A stretch of DNA of 64,000 nt from Variovorax paradoxus (lineage in GTDB: Bacteria > Pseudomonadota > Gammaproteobacteria > Burkholderiales > Burkholderiaceae_C): the NCBI RefSeq assembly GCF_018614955.1, contig NZ_JAGGNV010000007.1:40301-104300 (forward strand), read 5' to 3'. The notes beneath the pieces are model-generated. The model had not been told where the DNA came from, made no database searches, and saw nothing but the letters and a program-made list of their open reading frames with translations. The translations under genes were made by a program, and so were the position numbers. Position 1 is the first letter of the stretch; every line of letters starts with the position of its first letter. This document shows positions 25,287-33,760 of this stretch, piece after piece.

Positions 25287-27026
25287 ATGGATCTGACGTC
25301 CGGAATGAGCGAGGTCATCATCGGGAAGCGGCTCCCGCTGGGCGGCTTCGTGCTCGATCTCGAAGCGGGCGAATTGCGCACGCAGACCGGCCAGGTGACC
25401 GAATTGCGCAAACAGGCGCTGGACGTTCTGTGCGTGCTGGGCGCTCATGCCAATCAGGTGGTCGGCAAGGATGAGTTGATGCGCCGCGTGTGGCCCGATG
25501 TGGTCGTCGGCGAAGACTCGCTGGTGCAGGCCATCGCCGACATTCGCCGCTTGCTCAACGACCGCGGTCACCGCCTGGTTCGCACTCTGGCGCGGCGCGG
25601 CTACATGCTGGTGCCCGAATCCGCCGCGAGCGATGCGGGCATCGCGGACACGCCAGCGTCTTTGGCGCCGGTGCCGCTGGGGTTCGTCGCAGGGATGCAG
25701 CGCCACTGGCTCGCGCTGGCCGCTGGAGGGCTTCTGCTGGCTGCGCTGGCAGGCGGACTCGCGCTGGGCCTGGTCGGCGTCCCATCCTCGGCAAGGCTCG
25801 ACGCAAAGGCAAAGCCGCCTCCACCGGGCAAGGCCATCTCGATGGTGGTGCTCCCGCTCGACAATGCAGGCGGCTCCGACGACGACTGGTTCGTCAGTGC
25901 GCTGACCGCCGATCTCACCATGGCATTGGGCCAGAACGTCGAGAGCTTCGTCATCGGCCGCGAAACGGCGCGCAGCTATCAGGGAAAGAACGCCGATCCG
26001 CGCGTCGTGGCACGCGAACTCGGCGTGCGCCACGTGCTGCGCGGCGGCGCCCGCCGCGACGGCGAGCGGGTGCGCTTGAGCATGGAGCTGATCGATGGCG
26101 AATCGGGTGCGCTGCGCTGGACGCAGCAATTCGAGATCGAGCGCGCGCAGCTCGCGTCATCGATCGACGATATCGTGGGCCAGATCGGCAAGACGCTGTT
26201 CGTGGAGTTCGGCCGTTTGAGCGGCGAGCGCGTGGCGCGGATGAAGCCCGACGAGGTTGCGGCCGACGACCTCGCGATGCAGGGCTTCGGCATCTACCTG
26301 CGCCACGTGGGTCCGGAGAACATCATCGAGGCGCGGCGCGTGTTCGAGCAGGCCGTGGCCAAGGACCCGAATTCAGTCCGTGGACTCGCCGGCGTGAGCA
26401 TGACCAACAGTTTTGGAGCCGCGATGGGCTACCTGCCCGACAAGGCAGCGGCCACGCGCCGATCGGAAGAAGCCTTGAACCGGATGGAGCAGATCGACCC
26501 GAACCGGTCGCTGACCCTGCTGTCGAAGGCCGGCTTGGTGAACCTGCGGGGCGACTGGGCCGGGTTGTTGTCGGTTTCGGAAACCCTGGTCGAGCGCTTT
26601 CCGAACGAACCCACCTCGCATCACCAACGCTGCACCGCACTGATGAAACATGGCCGCTTCGAGGACAGCGTGCCGTTTTGCCAGCGGGCCCTGCGCATCA
26701 GCCCGCGCGATTCGCGCATCGCCATTTGGTGGGGGCTGCTGGGCCTTGACCAGTTCATGCTCGGCCAGTACGCAGCGGCCGCCGAGAGCGCGCAGCGTTC
26801 GGTGAGTGCGAACGCCAGGCTGCCGCTCCCCCAGATGCTGCTGGCGGCCTCGCTGGTGCGGGATGGGCGCAAGGCCGAGGGCGAACGCATCGTCCAGGAT
26901 TGGCTGGCGAGCCATCCGGATTTCAATGCCTCCGGGATTCTGGCGATCATGCGCGACGGCAGCCCGGCCTTCGTCGAGGGACGCGACCGCCTGGTCGCCA
27001 GCGCGCGCGAGGCTGGCTTGCCATGA
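25287..27026 (+). CDS. Winged-helix (Trans_reg_C/CadC-like) regulator with TPR region
   Basis: 579 residues. The first ~110 form an OmpR-type winged helix (LTELRKQALDVLCVLGAHANQVVGKDELMRRVWPDVVVGEDSLVQAIADIRRLL..RGYMLVP). There is no receiver domain. A membrane segment follows near 140-165 (HWLALAAGGLLLAALAGGLALGLVG), then a FlgO-like block (ISMVVLPLDNAGGSDDDWFVSALTADL) and C-terminal TPR-like helices. This is the layout of one-component membrane regulators such as CadC/HilA-like proteins with an outer sensing part. Targets are not known; the divergent Sel1-repeat gene is the obvious candidate. Confidence 0.85.
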   Translation: MDLTSGMSEVIIGKRLPLGGFVLDLEAGELRTQTGQVTELRKQALDVLCVLGAHANQVVGKDELMRRVWPDVVVGEDSLVQAIADIRRLLNDRGHRLVRTLARRGYMLVPESAASDAGIADTPASLAPVPLGFVAGMQRHWLALAAGGLLLAALAGGLALGLVGVPSSARLDAKAKPPPPGKAISMVVLPLDNAGGSDDDWFVSALTADLTMALGQNVESFVIGRETARSYQGKNADPRVVARELGVRHVLRGGARRDGERVRLSMELIDGESGALRWTQQFEIERAQLASSIDDIVGQIGKTLFVEFGRLSGERVARMKPDEVAADDLAMQGFGIYLRHVGPENIIEARRVFEQAVAKDPNSVRGLAGVSMTNSFGAAMGYLPDKAAATRRSEEALNRMEQIDPNRSLTLLSKAGLVNLRGDWAGLLSVSETLVERFPNEPTSHHQRCTALMKHGRFEDSVPFCQRALRISPRDSRIAIWWGLLGLDQFMLGQYAAAAESAQRSVSANARLPLPQMLLAASLVRDGRKAEGERIVQDWLASHPDFNASGILAIMRDGSPAFVEGRDRLVASAREAGLP

Positions 27027-27033
27027 GGGCCGC

Positions 27034-28821
27034 TCAGATGCTCGGCACGGCTCCGTTGTCGTGTGCAGCGCGCACCGCATGCGTCTGCAGCCGTGCATAG
27101 AGCCCGTCCAGCGCCATCAGCTGCGCATGGCTGCCTTGCTCGGCGACGCGGCCATGCTCCATCACGATGATGCGGTCGGCATGCTGGATGGTCGAGAGCC
27201 GGTGCGCGACGATCAAGGTGGTGCGGTTCTGCATCAGCCGCTGCAGCGCCTCCTGCACCAGCCGCTCGGATTCGGTGTCGAGCGCCGAGGTGGCCTCGTC
27301 GAGCAGCAGCAGGGGCGCATCCTTGTAGAGTGCGCGTGCGATCGCGAGGCGCTGCCGCTGTCCGCCCGAGAGCTGCGTCGCGTTGTGGCCGAGCACGGTG
27401 TCGATGCCCTGCGGCAGGCTCTCGACGTGCACGGCCAGGTTCGCGGCGGCCACGCAGGCGAGCACGCGTTCGCGGTCGACCGCGGCGCCCAGCGCCACGT
27501 TGGCGGCCAGCGTGTCGTTGAGCATGACCACGTCCTGGCTCACCATCGCGAACTGCGCGCGCAGGCTTTTCAGCTGCCACTCGGCGACGTCGTGGCCGTC
27601 CAGCAGCACCTGGCCAGCGCTCGGCAGCACGAAGCGGGGCAGCAGGTTGACCAGGGTGGTCTTGCCCGATCCGGAGGGGCCGACGAAGGCCACCACCTCG
27701 CCGGGCGCGATCGAGAGGCTCACGCCGTCGAGCGCCCGGGCCTCGTCCTCGCCGCGGTAGTTGACCCGGACCGCGCGCAACTCGATGCGGCCTTCGGCCC
27801 GCGGCGTCTCGAAGCGCCCCTGCGATTCGGATGCGACGCTATCGATCAAGGCCAGGCCGCGCTCGAGCGCCGCGAGCCCGCGCGTGATCGGGCCGGCGAT
27901 GTCGGCGAGGCGGCGGATCGGCGCGATCAGCATCAGCATCGCCGTGATGTAGGCGACGAAGCCGCCCACCGTCAGGCCCTGCTCGCCGCTTTGCCAGAGG
28001 GCGATCATCACCACCACCGACAGCGCGACGGCAGCCACGATCTGGGTCAGCGGTGTCATCGCGGCCGAGGCGATGGTGGATTTCACGGCCAGGCGATTCA
28101 GGCTGTGGCTGAGGCGGTCGAAGCGCTCGGTCTGGCTGGCCTCGGCGTTGTGCAGGCGCACCATGCGGTGGGCCAGCACGTTCTCCTCCACCACATAGGC
28201 CAGCTCGTCGGTGGCCTGCTGTCCGAGCTGCGTGAGGCGATAGAGGCGCTTCGAGAACACCTTCATGATCCAGGCCACGCCGGGCGCCAGCACGCCGACG
28301 ATCAAGGTCAGCTTCCAGTTCAGGTAGATCAGGTAGGCCAGCAGCGCAATGAGCGTGAAGCCGTCGCGCGACAGGCCCAGCAGCGCCTGCACCAGCAGCA
28401 TGGCGCCGGTCTGGACCTCGTAGACCACGGTGTTCGACAGCGCGCTCGCCGACTGGCGCGAGAAGAGGGCGAGCTCGGCCGCAAGCAGCCTTTCGAACAT
28501 CACGCGCCGCAGCCGCTGCATGCCTTCGTTGGCGATGCGTGCCAGCGCGTATTGTGAGACGAACTGCGCCAGGCCGCGCACCGCGAAGAGCAGGATGATG
28601 GCCGCCGGCACCATCCAGAGCGCAAGTTGTCCGCGCGTGAAGCCGCGGTCGAGCAGCGGCTTGAGCAGCGCGGGCATCAGCGGCTCGGTCAAGGCGGCGA
28701 CGAGGGCCGTGACGAGCCCGAGTGCCCACCAGCGACGCGAGCCTCCGAACCAAGTCATGAGTCGCGCGAGCCGGCGTGTGAGAGGAGGGCGCGCGGACTC
28801 GGCGTCTGGGGAAGGCTGCAT
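27034..28821 (-). CDS. msbA: MsbA-like lipid A/phospholipid ABC flippase
   Basis: 595 residues from ATG 28821; longer in-frame readings to 29052 run past the promoter region. An N-terminal six-helix exporter domain is fused to an ATPase with Walker A VGPSGSGKTTL, signature LSGGQRQRLAIARAL, Walker B LLLLDEATSALD and switch VAHRLS. Family knowledge: MsbA flips lipid A-core across the inner membrane. It is divergent from tolB with 155 bp between starts. Other type I exporters look similar, so the symbol is by best family resemblance. Confidence 0.85.
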   Translation of the reverse strand: MQPSPDAESARPPLTRRLARLMTWFGGSRRWWALGLVTALVAALTEPLMPALLKPLLDRGFTRGQLALWMVPAAIILLFAVRGLAQFVSQYALARIANEGMQRLRRVMFERLLAAELALFSRQSASALSNTVVYEVQTGAMLLVQALLGLSRDGFTLIALLAYLIYLNWKLTLIVGVLAPGVAWIMKVFSKRLYRLTQLGQQATDELAYVVEENVLAHRMVRLHNAEASQTERFDRLSHSLNRLAVKSTIASAAMTPLTQIVAAVALSVVVMIALWQSGEQGLTVGGFVAYITAMLMLIAPIRRLADIAGPITRGLAALERGLALIDSVASESQGRFETPRAEGRIELRAVRVNYRGEDEARALDGVSLSIAPGEVVAFVGPSGSGKTTLVNLLPRFVLPSAGQVLLDGHDVAEWQLKSLRAQFAMVSQDVVMLNDTLAANVALGAAVDRERVLACVAAANLAVHVESLPQGIDTVLGHNATQLSGGQRQRLAIARALYKDAPLLLLDEATSALDTESERLVQEALQRLMQNRTTLIVAHRLSTIQHADRIIVMEHGRVAEQGSHAQLMALDGLYARLQTHAVRAAHDNGAVPSI

Positions 28822-28976
28822 GGCGGCGCATTCTACGGTTGCGCACGGTCGGCCCCCGCTGTAGGACCACGCCGGCGCATACACGTTTTGTGACCTTGCA
28901 TGCATCGCCTTGTGTACCATGTGGCCTCGTTTCGTCCGGGCATGAAACTTAAATCCCCGAAACCTCTCCGAACTGC

Positions 28977-30293
28977 ATGAAAAAGCCGTTGCAAGAATTC
29001 TCCCCAACCCCTTCTTCATCGTTCTCCGTCCGCCGCACACTGATCGCGGCATTGGCTGCCTCCCCCGTACTTCCCGTGCTCGCCCAGTTCAGGGTCGAGG
29101 TGTCAGGCGTCGGTTTGACGCAGCTGCCGATCGCGCTTGCACCTTTCAAGGGTGAAGACGCGTCGCCGCAAAAGCCCGCGGCCATCGTCCAGGCCGACCT
29201 CGAACGCAGCGGCCAGTTCCGCGGCGTCGACGCGTCGGGCCAGTCGCTGGACGAGACCTCGCGTCCCGACCTGAGCCTGTGGCGGCAGCGCACGGCCGAT
29301 TCGCTGGTCGTGGGCAGCGTGACGCGGCTCGCGGACGGCCGCTACGACGTGCGCTTCCGCCTCTGGGACGTGGTGCGCGGCCAGGACCTCGGCGGCCAGA
29401 GCTACACCGTGCCGCAAGGCGATCTGCGCCTCGCCTCGCACCGCATCGCGGACTATGTCTACGAAAAGCTTACCGGCGAGAAAGGCATCTTCTCGACGCG
29501 CATTGCCTACGTGACCAAGGGCGGCACCCGCTACAACCTGTGGGTCGCCGATGCCGACGGCGAGAACGCGCAGGCCGCGCTCGCGAGCCCCGAGCCGATC
29601 ATCTCGCCGGTCTGGTCTTCCAACGGCCAGCAGCTCGCCTACGTGTCCTTCGAATCGCGCAAGCCGGTGGTGTACGTGCACAGCGTCGCCAACGGCCAGC
29701 GGCGGCTGGTGGCCAACTTCAAGGGCTCCAACAGTGCGCCGGCCTGGTCGCCCGACGGCAGCACGCTGGCCGTCACGCTGAGCCGCGACGGCGGTTCGCA
29801 GCTCTACACCATCTCGTCGAACGGCGGCGAACCGCGCCGGCTCACGCAGAGCAACAGCATCGACACCGAACCGGTGTACTCTGCCGACGGCAGCACCATC
29901 TACTTCGTGAGCGATCGCGGCGGTGCCCCGCAGATCTACAAGATGGGCGCCAGCGGCGGCAACCCGTCGCGCGTGACCTTCAGCGGCACCTACAACATTT
30001 CTCCGTCGGTCAGCGGCGATGGCCGGTGGTTGGCCTACATCTCGCGGGTGGGTGGTGCCTTCAAACTCCACGTGATGGAACTGGCGACCGGCAACGTGAC
30101 GGCGCTCACCGACACCACGGCCGACGAGAATCCCAGTTTCGCCCCGAACAGCAAGCTGATCGTCTATGCCACCCGGCTGCAAGGCCGCGAGGCGCTGATG
30201 ACCACAACACTCGATGGAAAAATAAAAGCTCGACTGGCGGGACAGGCGGGAGACATCCGGGAACCGGACTGGGGTCCGTTTCAAAAGCAATGA
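28977..30293 (+). CDS. tolB: Tol-Pal system protein TolB
   Basis: 438 residues. A signal peptide with basic start and LIAALAASPVLPVLA precedes QFRVEVSG. The N-terminal domain is followed by beta-propeller PD40 repeats (SPVWSSNGQQLAYVSFE, APAWSPDGSTLAVTL, EPVYSADGSTIYFVSDRGG, SPSVSGDGRWLAYIS). TolB is the periplasmic link between TolA and Pal in outer-membrane constriction during division. The pal start is 20 nt downstream. No tolQ, tolR or tolA gene lies upstream, where they usually are. Confidence 0.95.
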   Translation: MKKPLQEFSPTPSSSFSVRRTLIAALAASPVLPVLAQFRVEVSGVGLTQLPIALAPFKGEDASPQKPAAIVQADLERSGQFRGVDASGQSLDETSRPDLSLWRQRTADSLVVGSVTRLADGRYDVRFRLWDVVRGQDLGGQSYTVPQGDLRLASHRIADYVYEKLTGEKGIFSTRIAYVTKGGTRYNLWVADADGENAQAALASPEPIISPVWSSNGQQLAYVSFESRKPVVYVHSVANGQRRLVANFKGSNSAPAWSPDGSTLAVTLSRDGGSQLYTISSNGGEPRRLTQSNSIDTEPVYSADGSTIYFVSDRGGAPQIYKMGASGGNPSRVTFSGTYNISPSVSGDGRWLAYISRVGGAFKLHVMELATGNVTALTDTTADENPSFAPNSKLIVYATRLQGREALMTTTLDGKIKARLAGQAGDIREPDWGPFQKQ

Positions 30294-30312
30294 TTAACTT
30301 GAGGAGTTCGAA

Positions 30313-30828
30313 ATGTTGAAACGTACGATTTATTCACTGGCCATCGTGGCGCTGATCGCCGGTTGCTCGTCCGGGACCAAGGTGAGCGACACGCCGGTGG
30401 TGGACCGCTCAGGCACCGCCGGAGGGGCCGGCGGAACGGCCAGCGGCGTCGCGCCGGTCAGCATCGACCCGCGTGCGCAGACCGCACAAGGCCCGGTCGG
30501 CGTGGCACGGATCGTTTATTTCGACTTCGACAGCTACACGATCAAGCCCGAGTTCCAGTCGCTGATCGATGGCCATGCCCGCTTCCTGAAGGCCAATCCG
30601 CAGCGTCGCATCTCGATCGAAGGCCACACCGACGAGCGCGGCGGCCGCGAATACAACCTGGCGCTGGGCCAGAAGCGCTCCGAAGCAGTGCGCCGTTCGC
30701 TCGGCCTCCTGGGCGTGCCGGACAGCCAGATCGAGGCCGTGAGCTTCGGCAAGGAAAAGCCGGCGGCGCCCGGCAGCACTGAAGACGCCTGGGCGCAGAA
30801 CCGCCGCGCCGAGATCACCTACCGTTGA
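30313..30828 (+). CDS. pal: Peptidoglycan-associated lipoprotein
   Basis: 171 residues. The lipobox LIAGC places the lipidated Cys at residue 18. A Gly/Ala-rich linker leads to an OmpA-type domain with IYFDFDSYTIKPEF, ISIEGHTDERGGREYNLALGQKRSEAV and AWAQNRRAEI, which bind diaminopimelate in peptidoglycan. GAGGAG lies 7 nt before the start. It anchors the outer membrane to the wall with TolB. Confidence 0.96.
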   Translation: MLKRTIYSLAIVALIAGCSSGTKVSDTPVVDRSGTAGGAGGTASGVAPVSIDPRAQTAQGPVGVARIVYFDFDSYTIKPEFQSLIDGHARFLKANPQRRISIEGHTDERGGREYNLALGQKRSEAVRRSLGLLGVPDSQIEAVSFGKEKPAAPGSTEDAWAQNRRAEITYR

Positions 30829-31580
30829 TGATGCGACGAGTTTCCCTGCGTAGCGCGGCCCTCGCTGCCGCCTTGTTGTGTGCCTCGCTGGGCGCACAGG
30901 CTGCGCTGTTCGAGGACGACGAGGCACGCCGCGCGATCCTCGATTTGCGCCAGCGCGTCGAGGCCATGCGCCAGCAGGCCGAGCAGCGCCAGAACGACGA
31001 GAACGCGCAGTTGCGGCGCAGCCTGCTCGACCTGCAGACGCAGATCGAGCAGATGCGCGGCGATCTCCAGCGCATGACGGGCCAGAACGAGCAGCTCACG
31101 CGCACGATCACCGAGCTGCAGCAGCGCCAGGCCGAGATCGACGATCGGCTCAAGAAGAACGAGCCGGCGAAGGTCGCGGTCGACGGCCGCGAGTTCACGG
31201 CCGACCCGAAAGAGAAGGCCGACTTCGATGCGGCGCTGGGCATCTTCCGCGCCGGCCAGTTCGCGCAGGCGCAGACGGCCTTTGCCGAGTTCGTGAAGCG
31301 CTACCCGCAAAGCGGCTACAACCCATCGGCGCTTTTCTGGCTCGGCAACGCGCAGTACGCCACGCGCAACTACAACGAGGCGATCGCCAATTTCAGGTCG
31401 ATGCTTTCGCTGGCGCCCGATCACGCGAAGGCGCCCGAGGCGGTGCTGTCGATCGCGAACTGCCAGATCGAACTGAAGGACACGCGCGCGGCACGCCGCA
31501 CGCTCGAAGACCTGACCAAGGCCTATCCGCAGTCCGAAGCCGCGCAGGCCGGGCGTGAGCGCCTCTCGCGGCTCCGGTAG
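30828..31580 (+). CDS. cpoB: Cell division coordinator CpoB (YbgF)
   Basis: 250 residues from ATG 30828, overlapping the pal stop (a TTG at 30825 or an ATG at 30831 would shift it by one codon). A signal peptide (LAAALLCASLGAQA) precedes a coiled-coil (LRQRVEAMRQQAEQRQND...LQTQIEQMRGDLQRM), then TPR repeats (FDAALGIFRAGQFAQAQTAFAEFVKRYP, LGNAQYATRNYNEAIANF). CpoB modulates PBP1B and Tol function during septation. Confidence 0.93.
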   Translation: MMRRVSLRSAALAAALLCASLGAQAALFEDDEARRAILDLRQRVEAMRQQAEQRQNDENAQLRRSLLDLQTQIEQMRGDLQRMTGQNEQLTRTITELQQRQAEIDDRLKKNEPAKVAVDGREFTADPKEKADFDAALGIFRAGQFAQAQTAFAEFVKRYPQSGYNPSALFWLGNAQYATRNYNEAIANFRSMLSLAPDHAKAPEAVLSIANCQIELKDTRAARRTLEDLTKAYPQSEAAQAGRERLSRLR

Positions 31581-31594
31581 ACCGGGGTAGCGGC

Positions 31595-32407
31595 TTGAAC
31601 GCAGAGTTGCCCGTCGTCACCCTGGACGACGCCGATCTGGCCCGCCGCTTCGGCGGGCTCGAGCGGCTCTATGGCGTGCCGGGCGCGGGCCGCATCCGCG
31701 ACGCCCATGTGCTGGTCGCCGGCATCGGCGGCGTCGGCTCCTGGGCGGTCGAGGCACTGGCGCGCAGCGGCGTCGGGCGGCTCACGCTGATCGACCTCGA
31801 CCACATCGCCGAATCCAACATCAATCGGCAGATCCATGCGCTCGACACCACTGTGGGCCAGGCCAAGGTCGAAGCCATGCGCGAGCGCATCATGCACATC
31901 CATCCGGCCTGCGAGGTGCTGGCCATCGACGAATTCGTCGAGCCCGGCAACTGGCAAGACCTGCTGGCGAGCGCGCAGGCGGCGAACGGGCCCGTGGCGG
32001 CGGTCGTCGATGCCTGCGACCAGGTGCGTGCCAAGCTGGCCATGGCGGCCTGGGCCCGCGAGACCGGCACCGGCTTCATCACCGTGGGGGCGGCCGGCGG
32101 AAAACGCCTGGCCCACAAGGTCGACATCGACGACCTTGCGCTGGTCACCCACGATCCGCTGCTCGCGCAACTGCGCCAGCGCCTGCGCAAGGAACATGGC
32201 GCGCCGCGCGAGGGCCGCAAGATCGGCGTGAGTTGCGTCTTCAGCCGCGAAAGCGTGGCGCCGCCCGACGCCTCGTGCGCGATCGAGGAGGGCGACGGTT
32301 CGCTCAACTGCCACGGCTACGGCTCGGTGGTGAGCGTGACGGCCACCTTCGGACAATGTGCGGCGGGCTGGGTTCTGGACCGGATCGCGCGCAACGGCAG
32401 GCTATAA
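31595..32407 (+). CDS. tcdA: tRNA threonylcarbamoyladenosine dehydratase
   Basis: 270 residues from a TTG at 31595, 14 nt after cpoB. A ThiF/E1-like fold is shown by LVAGIGGVGSWAVEALARSGVG (nucleotide loop), LIDLDHIAESNINRQ and VVDACDQVRAKLAM. TcdA cyclises the tRNA modification t6A to ct6A using ATP. The early RFGGLERLYG motif is typical. The stop TAA overlaps a TATAAT that may serve the tRNA-Lys downstream. Confidence 0.92.
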   Translation: MNAELPVVTLDDADLARRFGGLERLYGVPGAGRIRDAHVLVAGIGGVGSWAVEALARSGVGRLTLIDLDHIAESNINRQIHALDTTVGQAKVEAMRERIMHIHPACEVLAIDEFVEPGNWQDLLASAQAANGPVAAVVDACDQVRAKLAMAAWARETGTGFITVGAAGGKRLAHKVDIDDLALVTHDPLLAQLRQRLRKEHGAPREGRKIGVSCVFSRESVAPPDASCAIEEGDGSLNCHGYGSVVSVTATFGQCAAGWVLDRIARNGRL

Positions 32408-32408
32408 T
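32403..32408 (+). promoter_or_regulatory. Putative -10 box for tRNA-Lys
   Basis: A perfect TATAAT sits at the end of tcdA, 45 nt before the tRNA. The matching -35 region is poor, so this is only a candidate. Confidence 0.4.
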
Positions 32409-32453
32409 TTCGGGCTTTGCCGGCTTCGACGCCGGGCAAGAAAAACAAAGAGT

Positions 32454-32529
32454 GGGACGTTAGCTCAGTTGGTAGAGCAGCGGACTTTTAATCCGTTGGT
32501 CACAAGTTCGAATCTTGTACGTCCTACCA
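32454..32529 (+). tRNA. tRNA-Lys (anticodon TTT)
   Basis: A 76-nt tRNA with encoded CCA. The acceptor GGGACGT pairs with ACGTCCT (one G-U), the D-arm is AGCTCAGTTGGTAGAGC, the anticodon loop is CTTTTAA, and the T-arm is ACAAG-TTCGAAT-CTTGT. The anticodon TTT reads AAA and AAG lysine codons. Confidence 0.97.
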
Positions 32530-32805
32530 CCAAACCGCTCTGTTTGCGCACTCAACAGCAGGGCCATCGCGCGAACGGCGTTTTCGCCCTGACTCTCCAT
32601 CTCCATTTGAAAGCCGACCTCCAGCAGGAGCTCGGCGGGAGATCGGACTCCGACGACGCGAGCTTTTCACCCGCAGCCTCCCAGCGGAGGGCGCTGCCTC
32701 CAAAGCCGCCTTGCCCTCAGCAAGGAGCTGGACAACACGTCAAAAAGTAAGACAATAGAACTACATATGGGATGTTTTCACATTCACCGAACGCAGGACG
32801 AGTGA

Positions 32806-33126
32806 ATGTCAGAGGGCTGCTGGAACGTGATGACAACGACCGCAAATGCTCCGATCGACCCTTACCGCAGAAGCGTTCGCAAGGCTTGGCTTGCGGCTGC
32901 GCAGGTTCGCAATGCGGTAGTGGGCCGAATCGTGGTCGCCTTCAGGAAGCAGATTGAAGATGGAGGACCAGGGCCTGCCGATGCCGATCTGCTGCTGTTC
33001 GCGAGGGTCGCAATTGCGGAGCGAAGACTGTTGCGCCTCGCGCATTCGAAGGACCGATTTGCTCGTCGCCCGGAGCCGAGAGGCAATCAGCGGTCTTCCG
33101 GCTCTCGAGCAAGTCAATGGAAATGA
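32806..33126 (+). CDS. Unrecognised small basic protein
   Basis: 106 residues; family not recognised. It begins at ATG 32806, with AGGACGAG just upstream. Composition is Arg/Ala-rich with a helical middle (SVRKAWLAAAQVRNAVVGRIVVAFRKQIED, then PADADLLLFARVAIAERRLLRLAHSKDRF) and a Ser/Arg-rich end. The stop overlaps the next start (ATGA at 33123-33126), which supports both as real genes. It lies in the short accessory stretch after tRNA-Lys, where base composition is less GC-rich than the surrounding core. The stretch 32530-32805 before it shows no convincing gene. Confidence 0.5.
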   Translation: MSEGCWNVMTTTANAPIDPYRRSVRKAWLAAAQVRNAVVGRIVVAFRKQIEDGGPGPADADLLLFARVAIAERRLLRLAHSKDRFARRPEPRGNQRSSGSRASQWK

Positions 33127-33332
33127 CGGCCTCCTCAACCCCTTCTTCGGAAGACCCAGGTACTTCAAGCCCCGGCCCTTCGGTGCCTTCGCGTGCGGCC
33201 TGCCAAATCCTGGCGGAGCGCACTGGCGTACTCGCGCCCGGGGCACCGCTATCTGATGAGCTGATGGCTTTTGCCGAGGCAGTCGCGAAGATGGCCTTGC
33301 GAGGCGGCGTCGGTGAAGCTGGCACCGGGTGA
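33123..33332 (+). CDS. Unrecognised small protein, coupled to the preceding gene
   Basis: 69 residues; family not recognised. A Ser/Pro-rich N-terminus (ASSTPSSEDPGTSSPGPSVPS) is followed by a compact helical part (CQILAERTGVLAPGAPLSDELMAFAEAVAKMAL). ATG 33123 overlaps the previous stop; ATG 33117 is an alternative two codons upstream. The helical C-terminus resembles small DNA- or partner-binding proteins in general character only. Confidence 0.45.
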   Translation: MTASSTPSSEDPGTSSPGPSVPSRAACQILAERTGVLAPGAPLSDELMAFAEAVAKMALRGGVGEAGTG

Positions 33333-33355
33333 GGGCTCAGAGATAGCGCAACCTT

Positions 33356-33727
33356 TCAACCCACGATGAGGAAGCGGACAAGACCGAGGAGCAAGCCCAG
33401 GGCGACGACCGTTGCGATCGTGGTCGTGACCAAGCCAGCCGATCCTTCGTCTCCGTTTTGCCGCCGCGGCGTGGCGTAGACCTTGGGCTTTGCCACCGCC
33501 GTGTCAAAAGCGGTACTGAACGGGCTGTAGATCGCCCCGCCGAGGCTTGCCGAGCTCGACTCGCGGCCCTCGACATGCCCACCGGCTGCTTGGTCCATCA
33601 CGCCGGCCCTGGCGGAGGACGCTTTGTCAGCCTCGGCCGCGACCAGCGATGCACCTGGGGGCACCGACAGCGCTGCCAGACAAATGCCAGCCAGCGCTCG
33701 GCGCACTCCAGGTTTTCTATTCGCCAC
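33356..33727 (-). CDS. Small exported or membrane protein of unknown function
   Basis: 123 residues; family not recognised. The N-terminus (RRALAGICLAALSVPPGASLVAA) is a signal peptide. The middle is Ser/Ala/Gly-rich and probably unstructured, and the C-terminus has a single membrane helix (VTTTIATVVALGLLLGLVRFLIVG). It begins 33 nt after the end of the secreted-protein gene at 33761 and is probably cotranscribed with it. It converges on the small plus-strand gene ending at 33332. Confidence 0.6.
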   Translation of the reverse strand: MANRKPGVRRALAGICLAALSVPPGASLVAAEADKASSARAGVMDQAAGGHVEGRESSSASLGGAIYSPFSTAFDTAVAKPKVYATPRRQNGDEGSAGLVTTTIATVVALGLLLGLVRFLIVG

Positions 33728-33760
33728 AACGGAGCCCTTCGGATTGCGCGACCTCCTTGA

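Noticed and set aside
28880-28930. Promoter for tolB with TTGTGA and TACCAT boxes
   Set aside because: The spacing is 21 bp and both boxes are weak, so it is not reported as a feature.
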